Notes under the pieces: model-generated | What the model saw: only the letters and a program-made list of their open reading frames with translations | The model's database searches: none | What the model was told of the DNA's origin: nothing | Shown: piece after piece, positions 17,620 to 25,119 of the stretch | Position numbering within the stretch: position 1 is the stretch's first letter | How the letters are laid out: the number at the start of each line of letters is the position of its first letter | Position numbers and translations under genes: made by a program | DNA from: Agromyces sp. Soil535 | Lineage (GTDB): Bacteria; Actinomycetota; Actinomycetes; Actinomycetales; Microbacteriaceae | NCBI RefSeq assembly: GCF_001428255.1 | Contig: NZ_LMRW01000002.1 | Location: 122,256 to 186,255 of the forward strand | Reading direction: 5' to 3' | DNA length: 64,000 bases

Positions 17620-17979
17620 ATGCCGATGATGAGAAGGATGGGCCGACGGGGATTGATCGGCATGGCCGCCACCACGGCTGTGGTTGCGGGCACGGCGACC
17701 GCGGTGAGCGGTGCCGTCTCCTCGAAGCAGCAGGCCAAGGCGAACGAGCAGGCCGAGGCGCAGCAGTACGAGGCGCAGCAGCAGCAGGCCGCGATGCAGC
17801 AGGCGGCCGCTGACGCGGTGGCGCAGCAGCAGGCCGCAGCGCCGGCCGCGGCGCAGCCCGCATCCGGCGCGATGTCACCCGACGTCGTCGCGCAACTCCA
17901 GCAGCTCGCCGACCTCAAGGCGCAGGGCGTGCTGAGCGACGAGGAGTTCGCGAACGCGAAGGCGAAGCTGCTCGGCTAG
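17620..17979 (+). CDS. SHOCT domain protein with glutamine/alanine-rich linker
   Basis: A 119-residue protein: a basic start (MPMMRRMGRRGLIG), a weakly hydrophobic segment (MAATTAVVAGTATAVSGAV, about residues 15-33), then a Gln/Ala-rich stretch (QQYEAQQQQAAMQQAAADAV) and a C-terminal SHOCT motif (QLADLKAQGVLSDEEFANAK). It is the last gene of the three-gene run and is followed by a terminator. The start ATG has AAGGAAGGA upstream. Membrane association is likely but short; the role is unknown. Confidence 0.8.
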   Translation: MPMMRRMGRRGLIGMAATTAVVAGTATAVSGAVSSKQQAKANEQAEAQQYEAQQQQAAMQQAAADAVAQQQAAAPAAAQPASGAMSPDVVAQLQQLADLKAQGVLSDEEFANAKAKLLG

Positions 17980-17999
17980 ATCGACCTTCGGTGAGGGAG

Positions 18000-18031
18000 G
18001 CCGGTCGCGCATCGGGGGACGCGCGACCGGC
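18000..18031 (+). terminator. Terminator of SHOCT operon
   Basis: An 11-bp perfect stem (18000-18010 with 18021-18031) around a 10-nt loop, followed by TTT, 21 nt after the last SHOCT gene's stop. Confidence 0.75.
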
Positions 18032-18129
18032 TTTCGTATGCCGCCCGAACCTGCTGCGGCGCTGGCCGGTCGGCTGGCCGCCCGCGTCGCCTGAAAGCGG
18101 TCCGCATTCGGGGCATCCGGTCGGAACGC

Positions 18130-18525
18130 TCAGAACTTCTCGCCGAGCGCCTTCCGCTTCAGGGCCTCGTACTCGCCGTCGGAGATCACGCCCTGGTCGC
18201 GCAGCGCCTTCGCCTTGGCTATCTCGTCGGAGGGGCTCGCGAACGAGACCGACCGCACCTCCTGCTCGGAGTACTCCACGATCTCCGGCCGACGCCTCTC
18301 GGCGCGCTCCGCCATGCCCTTTCCGCGCGCGATCAGGTAGACGAGCGCCGTCAGGAACGGCACGAACACGAGGAAGAGCAGCCAGACCGCCTTGAGCCAG
18401 CCGTTCAACGAGTGGTCGCGGAAGACGTCGATGATGATGTAGACGAGCACGAAGAGGTACGCCACATAGGCGAACGCCCAGAAGCAGAACCAGAACACGT
18501 CCCAGACGCCGGAGAAGAAGGTCAT
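18130..18525 (-). CDS. PLDc_N/SHOCT small membrane protein, paralogue
   Basis: A 131-residue paralogue of 16739-17131 with the same plan: two helices (VFWFCFWAFAYVAYLFVLVY; LFLVFVPFLTALVYLIARGK), the linker KGMAERAERRR and the C-terminal SHOCT motif KAKALRDQGVISDGEYEALK. It is transcribed toward the SHOCT operon, so the cluster is framed by two related membrane proteins. The ATG at 18525 follows AAGGAACTCCG. The duplication supports a shared role with the operon at 16739, perhaps as hetero-oligomers (inference). Confidence 0.82.
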   Translation of the reverse strand: MTFFSGVWDVFWFCFWAFAYVAYLFVLVYIIIDVFRDHSLNGWLKAVWLLFLVFVPFLTALVYLIARGKGMAERAERRRPEIVEYSEQEVRSVSFASPSDEIAKAKALRDQGVISDGEYEALKRKALGEKF

Positions 18526-18757
18526 CGGAGTTCCTTTCGCGGTCGTGGAGCCAGGGCGGCCCCCACATCGGGCCGTCTATCGCACAACCTACTCGCGGAG
18601 ACCCCTCTTCACCCGCGAATGCGTGCCCGCGCGCCGCGAGCTCGCCGTCGAGGATGCGGATCGGATTTCGTCGGCACGGCCAAGCCGCCGGCGGTGCGGG
18701 CGGACTATCGTGACAGGTGGGAGACATCCCCTCGTGAGACGACGAACGGCGGAGACG

Positions 18758-18979
18758 ATGGCGACTCGACGTTGGAGCGACATGAACAGTCGACAGCGGA
18801 CGTGGCTGCTCGTCGCGGCATCCGTGCAACTCTCGCTCGCAGTCACCGCGTGGGTGAACCTCGCGAAGCGCCCGGCGGCCGAGGTCAAAGGGCCGAAGGC
18901 GTTGTGGGCCGCGATCATCGCCGTGAACTTCATCGGGCCCCTGTCGTATTTCGCGTTCGGGCGGCGAAGGGCGTCCTGA
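18758..18979 (+). CDS. Small two-helix membrane protein (PLDc_N-like)
   Basis: A 73-residue protein with two hydrophobic segments (TWLLVAASVQLSLAVTAWVN and LWAAIIAVNFIGPLSYFAFG) separated by KRPAAEVKGPKA, ending GRRRAS. The pattern matches the stand-alone PLDc_N-type proteins common in actinobacteria. ATG 18758 (MATRRWSDMNSRQ) and ATG 18782 are both possible; each has a GGAG a few nt upstream. Unlike its neighbours at 16739 and 18130 it has no SHOCT tail. Function unknown. Confidence 0.65.
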   Translation: MATRRWSDMNSRQRTWLLVAASVQLSLAVTAWVNLAKRPAAEVKGPKALWAAIIAVNFIGPLSYFAFGRRRAS

Positions 18980-19062
18980 CCCCGACCAGGGAACCTCGTC
19001 AGGGGCGTACGCAGACCTGACGGGCGGCCCCCGCAATCCGCTCGCATGGCACGTCGCGGCCC

Positions 19063-19068
19063 TACGCT
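19063..19068 (+). promoter_or_regulatory. -10 box (TACGCT) of EEP-family gene
   Basis: TACGCT lies 6 nt before the ATG at 19075, without a ribosome site, again fitting a leaderless promoter. Confidence 0.45.
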
Positions 19069-19074
19069 GGGCGC

Positions 19075-19938
19075 ATGACGGATGCGGCGCTGATCGGACC
19101 GGTGGCCGCCCCCGACCTGCACGTGATGACCTACAACATTCGTCGGCGCGTTCCCCACCTCCGGCCGGGGAATCCCGACCAGTGGGCCACCAGGATCCAG
19201 TTGGTCCGACGCATCCTCGCCGCGGAGCAGCCGACGCTCCTCTGCGTTCAGGAGGCACTGGCCGACCAGGTCGCGTTCGTCGCAGACGCCCTCGGCCCGC
19301 GCTACCGCTGGGTGGGGCTCGGCCGCAATCCCTCCGGCCGCGGAGAGCGGTGCCCTATCTTCTACGATGCCGGGCGGTTGGAACTCACCGCCTGGCAACA
19401 GCGCGCCCTGTCCGCGACGCCGGAGGAGATCGGGTCTCGTACGTGGGGCAACCTGACGCGCCGCGTCGTCGTGTCGAGCGCCTTCACCGATACCGCGACC
19501 GGGACACGGCTGCTCACGTTCAACACGCATTTCGATCACCTCTCGCGGCGGTCGAGGCTCGAATCGGCAACGTACATCGCCACCCTCGTACGGGCCGCGG
19601 GCGCAGCGGAGCCCGACGCCGCGATCGTCGTGGGCGGCGACTTCAACGCCGACGTGGACTCCGCCGTCTACCGTCGGCTGACGGCAGAGGGCGTGCTCCG
19701 GGACGCGTGGGAGACGGCGGTCGACCGCCTGACGCCGCAATGGGGCACCTTCCCGAACTACCGGCGGCGCCGCCCTGGCGGCAAACGCATCGACCTCATC
19801 CTGGTGGGGCACGGAGTCGACGTGGTGAGCACGGGCATCAACGCGGTGCGGTTCGACGGCAGAGCGGCATCCGACCACGAACCCGTGCAGGCGGTGCTGC
19901 GGTACGGCGGCCGTTCGGCTGGCGTTCGGACCGTCTAG
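19075..19938 (+). CDS. Endonuclease/exonuclease/phosphatase family hydrolase
   Basis: A 287-residue EEP-fold metal hydrolase. All expected motifs are present: MTYNIRR (Asn), LCVQEAL (metal-binding Glu, about residue 60), TFNTHFDHLSRRSR, the GGDFNADVDSAVYR Asp/Asn pair, KRIDLILVG and the terminal SDHEPV His/Asp. No signal peptide is seen, so it acts in the cytosol or leaves by an unusual route. This family includes AP endonucleases, phosphodiesterases and sphingomyelinase-like enzymes; the short actinobacterial version here cannot be assigned further. The next gene's -10 box overlaps its stop codon. Confidence 0.88.
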   Translation: MTDAALIGPVAAPDLHVMTYNIRRRVPHLRPGNPDQWATRIQLVRRILAAEQPTLLCVQEALADQVAFVADALGPRYRWVGLGRNPSGRGERCPIFYDAGRLELTAWQQRALSATPEEIGSRTWGNLTRRVVVSSAFTDTATGTRLLTFNTHFDHLSRRSRLESATYIATLVRAAGAAEPDAAIVVGGDFNADVDSAVYRRLTAEGVLRDAWETAVDRLTPQWGTFPNYRRRRPGGKRIDLILVGHGVDVVSTGINAVRFDGRAASDHEPVQAVLRYGGRSAGVRTV

Positions 19939-19941
19939 TCT
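19936..19941 (+). promoter_or_regulatory. -10 box (TAGTCT) overlapping stop of upstream gene
   Basis: TAGTCT starts with the stop codon of the EEP-family gene and ends 6 nt before the ATG at 19948, so the membrane-protein gene probably has its own leaderless promoter. Confidence 0.45.
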
Positions 19942-19947
19942 TTCGCC

Positions 19948-20556
19948 ATGATGCGGACGTTCCTGCGGGCTCCCGAGGGAGCCGCCGAGGTGGTCGCCGA
20001 CGCGCTGCGCGTGCTCGCCACCGTCTGCATCGTCGTCGCAGCCGTCGGATGGGGCCCACTCTCGGGCGTGAGCCTGGCGATCGTGTTCGGCGCGATGCTC
20101 GTCCCGCGCGTGCTGGGCCTTCGACCGGGCTTCGACATCGCGTTCGGCGTCGTGACACTCGTCGCTGTCTGGAGCAGCGTGCTGCAGATCTACATCACGA
20201 CGCGCTGGTGGGACCTCCCGATCCACTTCCTCACCAACGGACTCTACGCCGCCGTGTGCTACATCGTTCTCGTCCGGCTCGGCGTCTTGGCGGACGCTGC
20301 GAGACTCCCGCGCCCGATGCTCTCGGCCGCGGTGATGACGACCGCGCTCGGGCTGTCACTCGGCGTGCTGTGGGAGATCTTCGAGTGGTTCGGGCACACC
20401 TTCATCGACGGTGAGATCTACGTCGGCTATCAGGACTCGATCGGAGACCTGCTCGTCGGCGGTCTCGGCGCCCTGCTCGCGGGATGCAGCATGAGGTTCC
20501 TCACGGGCCGGCCCCATGCGGCCGAGGTCCGACTGCCACCGCCGACCCTCAGCTGA
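19948..20556 (+). CDS. Multi-pass membrane protein of unknown function
   Basis: A 202-residue protein with about six hydrophobic segments. Notable features are the hydrophilic loop TTRWWDLPIHFLTNGLYAAV and the acidic motif LWEIFEWFGHTFIDGEIYVG with YQDSIGDLLVGGLGALLAG. His, Glu and Asp residues within membrane segments recall DUF2238-like proteins, but I cannot assign a function. It is the last gene on this strand here. Its final 201 nt overlap the 3' end of the convergent gene 20356-21438, which is unusual. Confidence 0.75.
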   Translation: MMRTFLRAPEGAAEVVADALRVLATVCIVVAAVGWGPLSGVSLAIVFGAMLVPRVLGLRPGFDIAFGVVTLVAVWSSVLQIYITTRWWDLPIHFLTNGLYAAVCYIVLVRLGVLADAARLPRPMLSAAVMTTALGLSLGVLWEIFEWFGHTFIDGEIYVGYQDSIGDLLVGGLGALLAGCSMRFLTGRPHAAEVRLPPPTLS

Positions 20557-21438
20557 CATGCGGTGGTCAAGACCGTCCCTCATCGGCGCCTCTTCGGCAA
20601 CCTCCGCCGCCTCGAGACGCTCATAAACACGCGGCAGGGGGAAGGCGACGCGGTCTCTCCACCCCTCGGGCGGCACCGAGCCGACGATCACACGCGTGCC
20701 GTCGACTTCGACGTCCATCACCCTCCTGGAGAACCTGTACGGGTTGCGGACGTTCATCCCGACGTCACGCGCCCAGAGCTCCACGGAGAACAGGTGGCCG
20801 AACGGGTCGACCACGTCCTCGCCGTCGACGAGCGACCACAGCGATACCACCCGGCGCCAGACGAGTTCCACGGACGTCCTCGGCATGACCCATACGGGTG
20901 ACCCGCCCTCGAGCGGTCGGCCCGCGTACTCGAGGATTCCCCGGTACGGGTCGACGATGTCAACCCTCGCCGGCACACGCGAGACATTCTCGAGCGTGAC
21001 CACCACGCACTGTCGGAACATCACCGTGGAGTCGTCGCGCTCGAACTCGACGGGCTTGTCGATCAGGGACCACCCCCGGTAGCCGCGACGCACCTCGACG
21101 CCGAACTCACCACGGGGCCCGGTCTTCTCCGGGCGCGCCGTAGCGAGCACGTCGGGCGCGAGCGCATCGAGTCGACGCTCCTCGAGGTTCCGTTCGACGC
21201 GTGCGCTCTCAGCGCGCTGGCGCTCGGTGGCGGCTCTGGCGTCCTCCGTCTGCCCTCTCGCCAGCGCGAGCGCCTCCTCTTGCGTGGCGACTTGCCTGTC
21301 CGCCGCCTTGGCCTGCTCGCTCGTCCAGTGCGCGGCCTTCGCGGCATACCGCCCGGCGATCGACGCCGCGATGAGCGCACCGAGAGTCGAGACAGCAGCG
21401 ATCCAGTTGGGGAGCACGTCGCCCCAGAAATCCGACAT
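20356..21438 (-). CDS. Hypothetical membrane-anchored coiled-coil protein
   Basis: A 360-residue protein. One N-terminal membrane helix (WIAAVSTLGALIAASIAG, residues 12-29) is followed by a coiled-coil of about 60 residues (TSEQAKAADRQVATQEEALA to RVERNLEERRLDAL), then a beta-rich domain with VVVTLENVSRVPARVDIVD and PPEGWRDRVAFPLP. The last ~70 residues are antisense to the convergent membrane gene and look non-conserved, so the natural protein may once have ended earlier. Function unknown; the plan resembles membrane sensor or phage-defence accessory proteins without any diagnostic motif. Confidence 0.65.
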   Translation of the reverse strand: MSDFWGDVLPNWIAAVSTLGALIAASIAGRYAAKAAHWTSEQAKAADRQVATQEEALALARGQTEDARAATERQRAESARVERNLEERRLDALAPDVLATARPEKTGPRGEFGVEVRRGYRGWSLIDKPVEFERDDSTVMFRQCVVVTLENVSRVPARVDIVDPYRGILEYAGRPLEGGSPVWVMPRTSVELVWRRVVSLWSLVDGEDVVDPFGHLFSVELWARDVGMNVRNPYRFSRRVMDVEVDGTRVIVGSVPPEGWRDRVAFPLPRVYERLEAAEVAEEAPMRDGLDHRMSAEGRRWQSDLGRMGPAREEPHAASREQGAETADEQVSDRVLIADVDLTVDEGVPEPLEDLPQHAE

Positions 21439-21582
21439 GCCGCAAACCTAGCGGCGCACACCCTCCAAAATCCCCCGGTGCTGCTCGCGGCGAGCACGTG
21501 CACCCTCTTTGGTGCCATCCCGGCGCTCGAGCCCGCCACGCCACCGCGAGGGAGCGGCGCGGCGTGATCGAAGCCTTCAGAG

Positions 21583-21849
21583 CTACGAGCGACGGTAGGA
21601 GTCGAAGGTCGGGTAGCCCTGGAACGATGCTGGACCGTGCGACCGGATGAAGGCCATGTGCACCTGCTCGCAGGCTCCGCGTAGCGTCGTGCCATAGCCG
21701 ATCATCGCGTTGCGGAACTCCGCCCGATATCGAATCTCACCATCGAGCCGGACGATTGTCACACGACCGTACTCGCGGTCGTAGGCGTCGATGAGCCGCC
21801 AGTGCCCCGGCTCGGGCTCGTCCGCAGCGAGGATCGGGTGCCATCGCAT
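21583..21849 (-). CDS. Small SOS-controlled protein of unknown function
   Basis: An 88-residue protein, MRWHPILAADEPEPGHWRLI followed by DAYDREYGRVTIVRLDGEIR and a short helical part (TTLRGACEQVHMAFIRSHG). No signal peptide, membrane segment or known motif. Its ATG lies 3 nt downstream of a perfect LexA box (21853-21868), so it should be repressed by LexA and induced by DNA damage. The predicted fold is a small beta sheet with one helix. I do not recognise the family. Confidence 0.65.
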   Translation of the reverse strand: MRWHPILAADEPEPGHWRLIDAYDREYGRVTIVRLDGEIRYRAEFRNAMIGYGTTLRGACEQVHMAFIRSHGPASFQGYPTFDSYRRS

Positions 21850-21852
21850 GAC

Positions 21853-21868
21853 TCGAACATACGTTCGA
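21853..21868 (-). promoter_or_regulatory. LexA (SOS) box
   Basis: TCGAACATACGTTCGA fits the mycobacterial/Bacillus-type LexA consensus TCGAAC-N4-GTTCGA with both 6-bp half sites perfect. It lies immediately upstream of the 88-residue ORF start at 21849. Confidence 0.8.
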
Positions 21869-22053
21869 ATGCCTTACACGCCCACCGGAACAGGACGAAG
21901 GGCCTACAGCGCCCGGTCATTCTGCTCATGAACCGCCAAACACCGGGCGTGAGCACGGCCCCTCGCGGGAGTGAGGCCTCTACTCCCGCTCGCGCATGTC
22001 TGAAACGCTCCGCCTCCTCGCGCGGTCGAAGGAATCCGGCTAGCCTGACGCGC

Positions 22054-22563
22054 ATAGCCCAGGCAGCCTCGTCCGCACGCGCCTGGATCGGGACGATCGT
22101 CTTCCTCTTCCTCGCGCCCGGCGTCGTCGCGGGCTTCATCCCATGGCTCATCTCCGGCTGGCGGTGGTACGACTGGGGCGGCGCGGCCTGGGTCGTCGTG
22201 CCGATCGCCTGGATCGCGATCGCTGTCGGGGCGGCCTTCCTCCTGCACGCCTTCGCGCTGTTCGCCCTGCACCGCGGAACGCCCGCTCCGGTCCTTCCGA
22301 CCGAGACGCTCGTCGTGACGGGGGTCTACCGCTTCGTGCGCAATCCGATGTACCTCGCGGTGCTCGCGATCATCCTCGGCCAGGCGCTGCTGTTCGGCAG
22401 CTGGTGGCTCGTGCTCTACGCCGGGATTGCCCTCGCCGCGGTCGTCGCGTTCGTGAAGGGCTACGAGGAGCCGACCCTCACCCGCACCTACGGCGAGCAG
22501 TACCTCGACTACCGGCGCAACGTCCCGGGCTGGTGGCCGCGGCTCACGCCGTGGCGGGCGTGA
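22054..22563 (+). CDS. Isoprenylcysteine carboxyl methyltransferase family membrane protein
   Basis: About 169 residues with four or five helices and the ICMT/PEMT signature: LVVTGVYRFVRNPMYLAVLA, EEPTLTRTYGEQYLDYRRNV and VPGWWPRL at the end. Such proteins are membrane methyltransferases of lipids or small hydrophobic molecules. The start is odd. The protein fold begins at about 22054, where a TAGCCT box and 7-nt spacer lead to ATA instead of ATG. The nearest orthodox starts are ATG 21929 and GTG 21950, which add a basic, low-complexity leader. Either initiation is non-canonical, or the start was lost by an ATG-to-ATA change. Confidence 0.8.
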   Translation: MAQAASSARAWIGTIVFLFLAPGVVAGFIPWLISGWRWYDWGGAAWVVVPIAWIAIAVGAAFLLHAFALFALHRGTPAPVLPTETLVVTGVYRFVRNPMYLAVLAIILGQALLFGSWWLVLYAGIALAAVVAFVKGYEEPTLTRTYGEQYLDYRRNVPGWWPRLTPWRA

Positions 22564-22681
22564 TGGCGCGCCCGCGGGCCGCCCGACACGCGAGGGTGGT
22601 GGCTCCGAGGCAGTCGAAACGACGAACGTCTTGCTCTTGCGAGATCGCATGGCAATGGCTTGCCGCGCCGACTCCTGCGGG

Positions 22682-23122
22682 TTAGGAGCCTTCCAGGATC
22701 TCTTTCAGTCGCTGGAAGCTCTTCGGCGCGCCCGCTTTGGTCTGGCGCACGACGAGCGGGATGATTGCCTTGCCCAAGAGGCCAGAGTCGTACGTGATCG
22801 AAAAGGTCACGCGCGACCGGCGGCCATCATCGAGCGGCTGGAAGCTCAACGTCCCGTTCGCCTTGATCGCACCGTTGATGCCGCGCGAGGACCAGCGCAG
22901 CGGCGGGTTGGCCTCAGTGACCTCCTGGGTCATGGTCTGGCTGGCGCCGGCGAAGTGGCGGATCGTGTCGAAGGTCGAGCCTTCGCTGCCCGGCGCTCCG
23001 CTGACGACCCTTACCGCAGCTACATCCTTCTGCCACTCTGGGAAGTGCGTCGGGTCGGCGGTGTAGGTGTAGACCTCTGCCGGCGGGCGGTCGATGTCGA
23101 TCTGAATCGTGATGGGTTCCAT
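22682..23122 (-). CDS. SRPBCC family (polyketide cyclase-like) protein
   Basis: A 146-residue START/Bet v 1-like protein: MEPITIQIDIDRPPAEVYTY, ADPTHFPEWQKDVAAVRVVS and a C-terminal helix QTKAGAPKSFQRLKEILEGS. The helix-grip fold binds hydrophobic ligands; members act as cyclases, dehydratases or lipid carriers. No catalytic residue can be picked out. It stands alone between the ICMT gene (convergent) and a decayed small gene upstream. Family call is good; ligand unknown. Confidence 0.85.
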   Translation of the reverse strand: MEPITIQIDIDRPPAEVYTYTADPTHFPEWQKDVAAVRVVSGAPGSEGSTFDTIRHFAGASQTMTQEVTEANPPLRWSSRGINGAIKANGTLSFQPLDDGRRSRVTFSITYDSGLLGKAIIPLVVRQTKAGAPKSFQRLKEILEGS

Positions 23123-23133
23123 CGCCCACCAGC

Positions 23134-23312
23134 TTATTCCCTACTCGATGAATTTTGGTGTCGTGAGAGGTGCTTGACTCGCTTCTCGCGTTCTTCTCCA
23201 CGTGAACGGGCACGAAATCACGAACGGGATGGCCATCAAAGGCCTGATGCTCCTCTGCCACGATCTTCTCGATCTCGGCACGCTCGACGCCAGGGCACTT
23301 CTGCGGCGGCGT
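23134..23312 (-). pseudogene. Remnant of three-helix-bundle dimerisation domain protein
   Basis: One frame reads CPGVERAEIEKIVAEEHQAF then DGHPVRDFVPVHVEK, which resembles the small actinobacterial 'three-helix bundle dimerisation domain' proteins. The expected basic tail (REKRVKHLSRHQNSSSRE, ending at the TAA at 23134-23136) is in another frame; one inserted base near 23186 would rejoin them. Upstream, a TGA lies before any start codon, so the N-terminus is missing. I read it as a 5'-truncated, frameshifted relic. Family recall is from memory and moderate. Confidence 0.45.
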
Positions 23313-23430
23313 GCTCGTCGATGACGATCATCCGCTCTCGATCACGCCGCGCCGCCTCGACTGCGGCTATTCGGCACTCGTCGTTTCGTCGGCGGGCGAA
23401 GACCCAGTGCCCGAGACCGGCTCACCGGTC

Positions 23431-25104
23431 TCATCCAGCGCCGAAGGCGTCGAGGAATCGATCGCGGAACGCACTCATCGGCCAGACGGGCGCGTCGGGC
23501 GTTGGCAGCACCCCGTCCTGCCACTGCCATCCCTCGATCGACTCGAAGACGGTCGAGTCTTTCGCGATGACGCTGATGGGCACGTCGTGGCTGGCACCCT
23601 GCCCGCTCACGATCGTCGCCGGCTGGTGGTCGCCGAGCACCACGAGCACGAGGTTCGGGTCGTCGGTGTTGTGCAGGAACGAGAACATCGCGCCGAGCGA
23701 ATACTGAATGGACTGCGCGTACGCCTGCTGCACCCTATTCGGGTCCTGCCAGACGACGGTCGCCGACTGCCCCTGCGCGGGCTGGGGCCCGAACACGGAA
23801 CCGTCGCCGACTTGGGACCAGGGCACAAGCTCCGGGAGCGGCGCCCACGGCGTGTGCGAGGAGACGAGGTCGATCTCCGCCATGACCGGCTGGTGGTTCC
23901 CGGCGAGCTCGTGGTCGGCGAAGTACTTCCAGGTGTACTGGTCCGGGATCCGCGCATACCCGAAGGACGGCCCCCGATAGCCGACGTTGTTCGCGTCGAG
24001 AAGGGTGTCGAAGTGGTAGAACGAGGTGCCGAACGACCACGGCTCCGTGTTCGACGGGACGACGCTGACGGTGCGCCATCCGGCTCTTCCGAATGCCTCG
24101 CTCAGCGTGAATCGATCGCTCCGGATCACCTTGCTGTAGAGCGGCTGCCGGTCGACCCACAGCCCGGTCTGAAAGGTCGAGTGCGCGAGCCAGCTGAGAC
24201 CCCCGAACGTCGGAGAGGTGAGGAAGGCGCTCTGGGATGCGTAGCCGTCGGCGCGGAGCTGGGCCTCGCCGTCGCGCAGCACCTGGTCCACACCCCCCGA
24301 GAAGCCGGATCCCTGCACGGCCACCTTGCCGTAGCTCTCGATGAAGGCGAAGACGACGTCCTTGCCCTTCAGCGAGGTCAGCAGGTCGGAACCGGGTGTG
24401 TCACGGTAGGGGTCCGTCGCGATCTGTTGCGACAGCTCGGCCAGCGCGGCGAGCCCTGCGGCGGCGCGGGAGGCTGACGCGGTGATCGCGTGCAGAGAAG
24501 CGGCCGCCGCGGCCGGCTGACCCGCCACCAGCTGGGAGCCCGTCAGAGCGGCGATGATCCATGCCGCGGTGACCGTCGAGATCACGATCGTTCCGTGCAC
24601 GCGATCGGGCCTGACGGCTGCGCCCGCGCGAAGAGCGGCCCACGAGAGCGCGACGATCAACCCTGCGGCGGTGACCCCGAGGAGCACGACCAACCCGCTC
24701 GCGGCGGCACCGCCGATGGAGCCCTGAACGACCCCGAACGCGTCGCCCAGCTGCTGCCAGTCGAGCGGATCGAATGGGATGTCGAGCACTGCCTCGTAGC
24801 CGGAGTCGATCCCGGCGAGTACGAGAGCGATGACGATGACGACACCGAAGCCGACCGCGACGACGACGCGTGCGGGACGCCAGGGAAGCATGCAGAGCAG
24901 GAGCAGCACGACGATCGACTCCGCGGGAAGCCCGATGAGCGGTGCCGGAGAGCCATCGGCGAGCGCTCCCGGCACGAGCGGCACCACGACGAGGAGAAGG
25001 ATCGCGACCACCAGCGAGATCCTCCCGCGCACCCGGAGTCTCCGCCCGTTTGAACTCTTTCCTCCGCTGTCTCGTGTCACTGCTAGCGTCTCCGCCGGAG
25101 GCAT
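23431..25104 (-). CDS. Sulfatase-fold membrane protein (alkaline-phosphatase superfamily)
   Basis: A 557-residue protein with about five N-terminal helices (residues 30-200) and a periplasm-facing catalytic domain of the sulfatase/phosphoglycerol transferase superfamily. Motifs are VVFAFIESYGKV (first metal ligand), SPTFGGLSWLAHSTFQTGLW (nucleophile region), SSHTPWAPLPELVPW and LVLVVLGDHQPATIV (metal-binding Asp-His). LTA-synthase relatives transfer phosphoglycerol or phosphoethanolamine to envelope polymers; sulfatases hydrolyse esters. The start at 25104 is only 15 bp from the divergent start at 25120. It is the outermost member of the pterin-like cluster. Confidence 0.8.
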   Translation of the reverse strand: MPPAETLAVTRDSGGKSSNGRRLRVRGRISLVVAILLLVVVPLVPGALADGSPAPLIGLPAESIVVLLLLCMLPWRPARVVVAVGFGVVIVIALVLAGIDSGYEAVLDIPFDPLDWQQLGDAFGVVQGSIGGAAASGLVVLLGVTAAGLIVALSWAALRAGAAVRPDRVHGTIVISTVTAAWIIAALTGSQLVAGQPAAAAASLHAITASASRAAAGLAALAELSQQIATDPYRDTPGSDLLTSLKGKDVVFAFIESYGKVAVQGSGFSGGVDQVLRDGEAQLRADGYASQSAFLTSPTFGGLSWLAHSTFQTGLWVDRQPLYSKVIRSDRFTLSEAFGRAGWRTVSVVPSNTEPWSFGTSFYHFDTLLDANNVGYRGPSFGYARIPDQYTWKYFADHELAGNHQPVMAEIDLVSSHTPWAPLPELVPWSQVGDGSVFGPQPAQGQSATVVWQDPNRVQQAYAQSIQYSLGAMFSFLHNTDDPNLVLVVLGDHQPATIVSGQGASHDVPISVIAKDSTVFESIEGWQWQDGVLPTPDAPVWPMSAFRDRFLDAFGAG

Positions 25105-25119
25105 TGATCGGAAGCGGGT

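Noticed and set aside
20356..21438. Phage-defence effector, suggested by the membrane anchor and coiled coil
   Set aside because: No nuclease, NTPase or TIR motif and no partner gene nearby; left as hypothetical.
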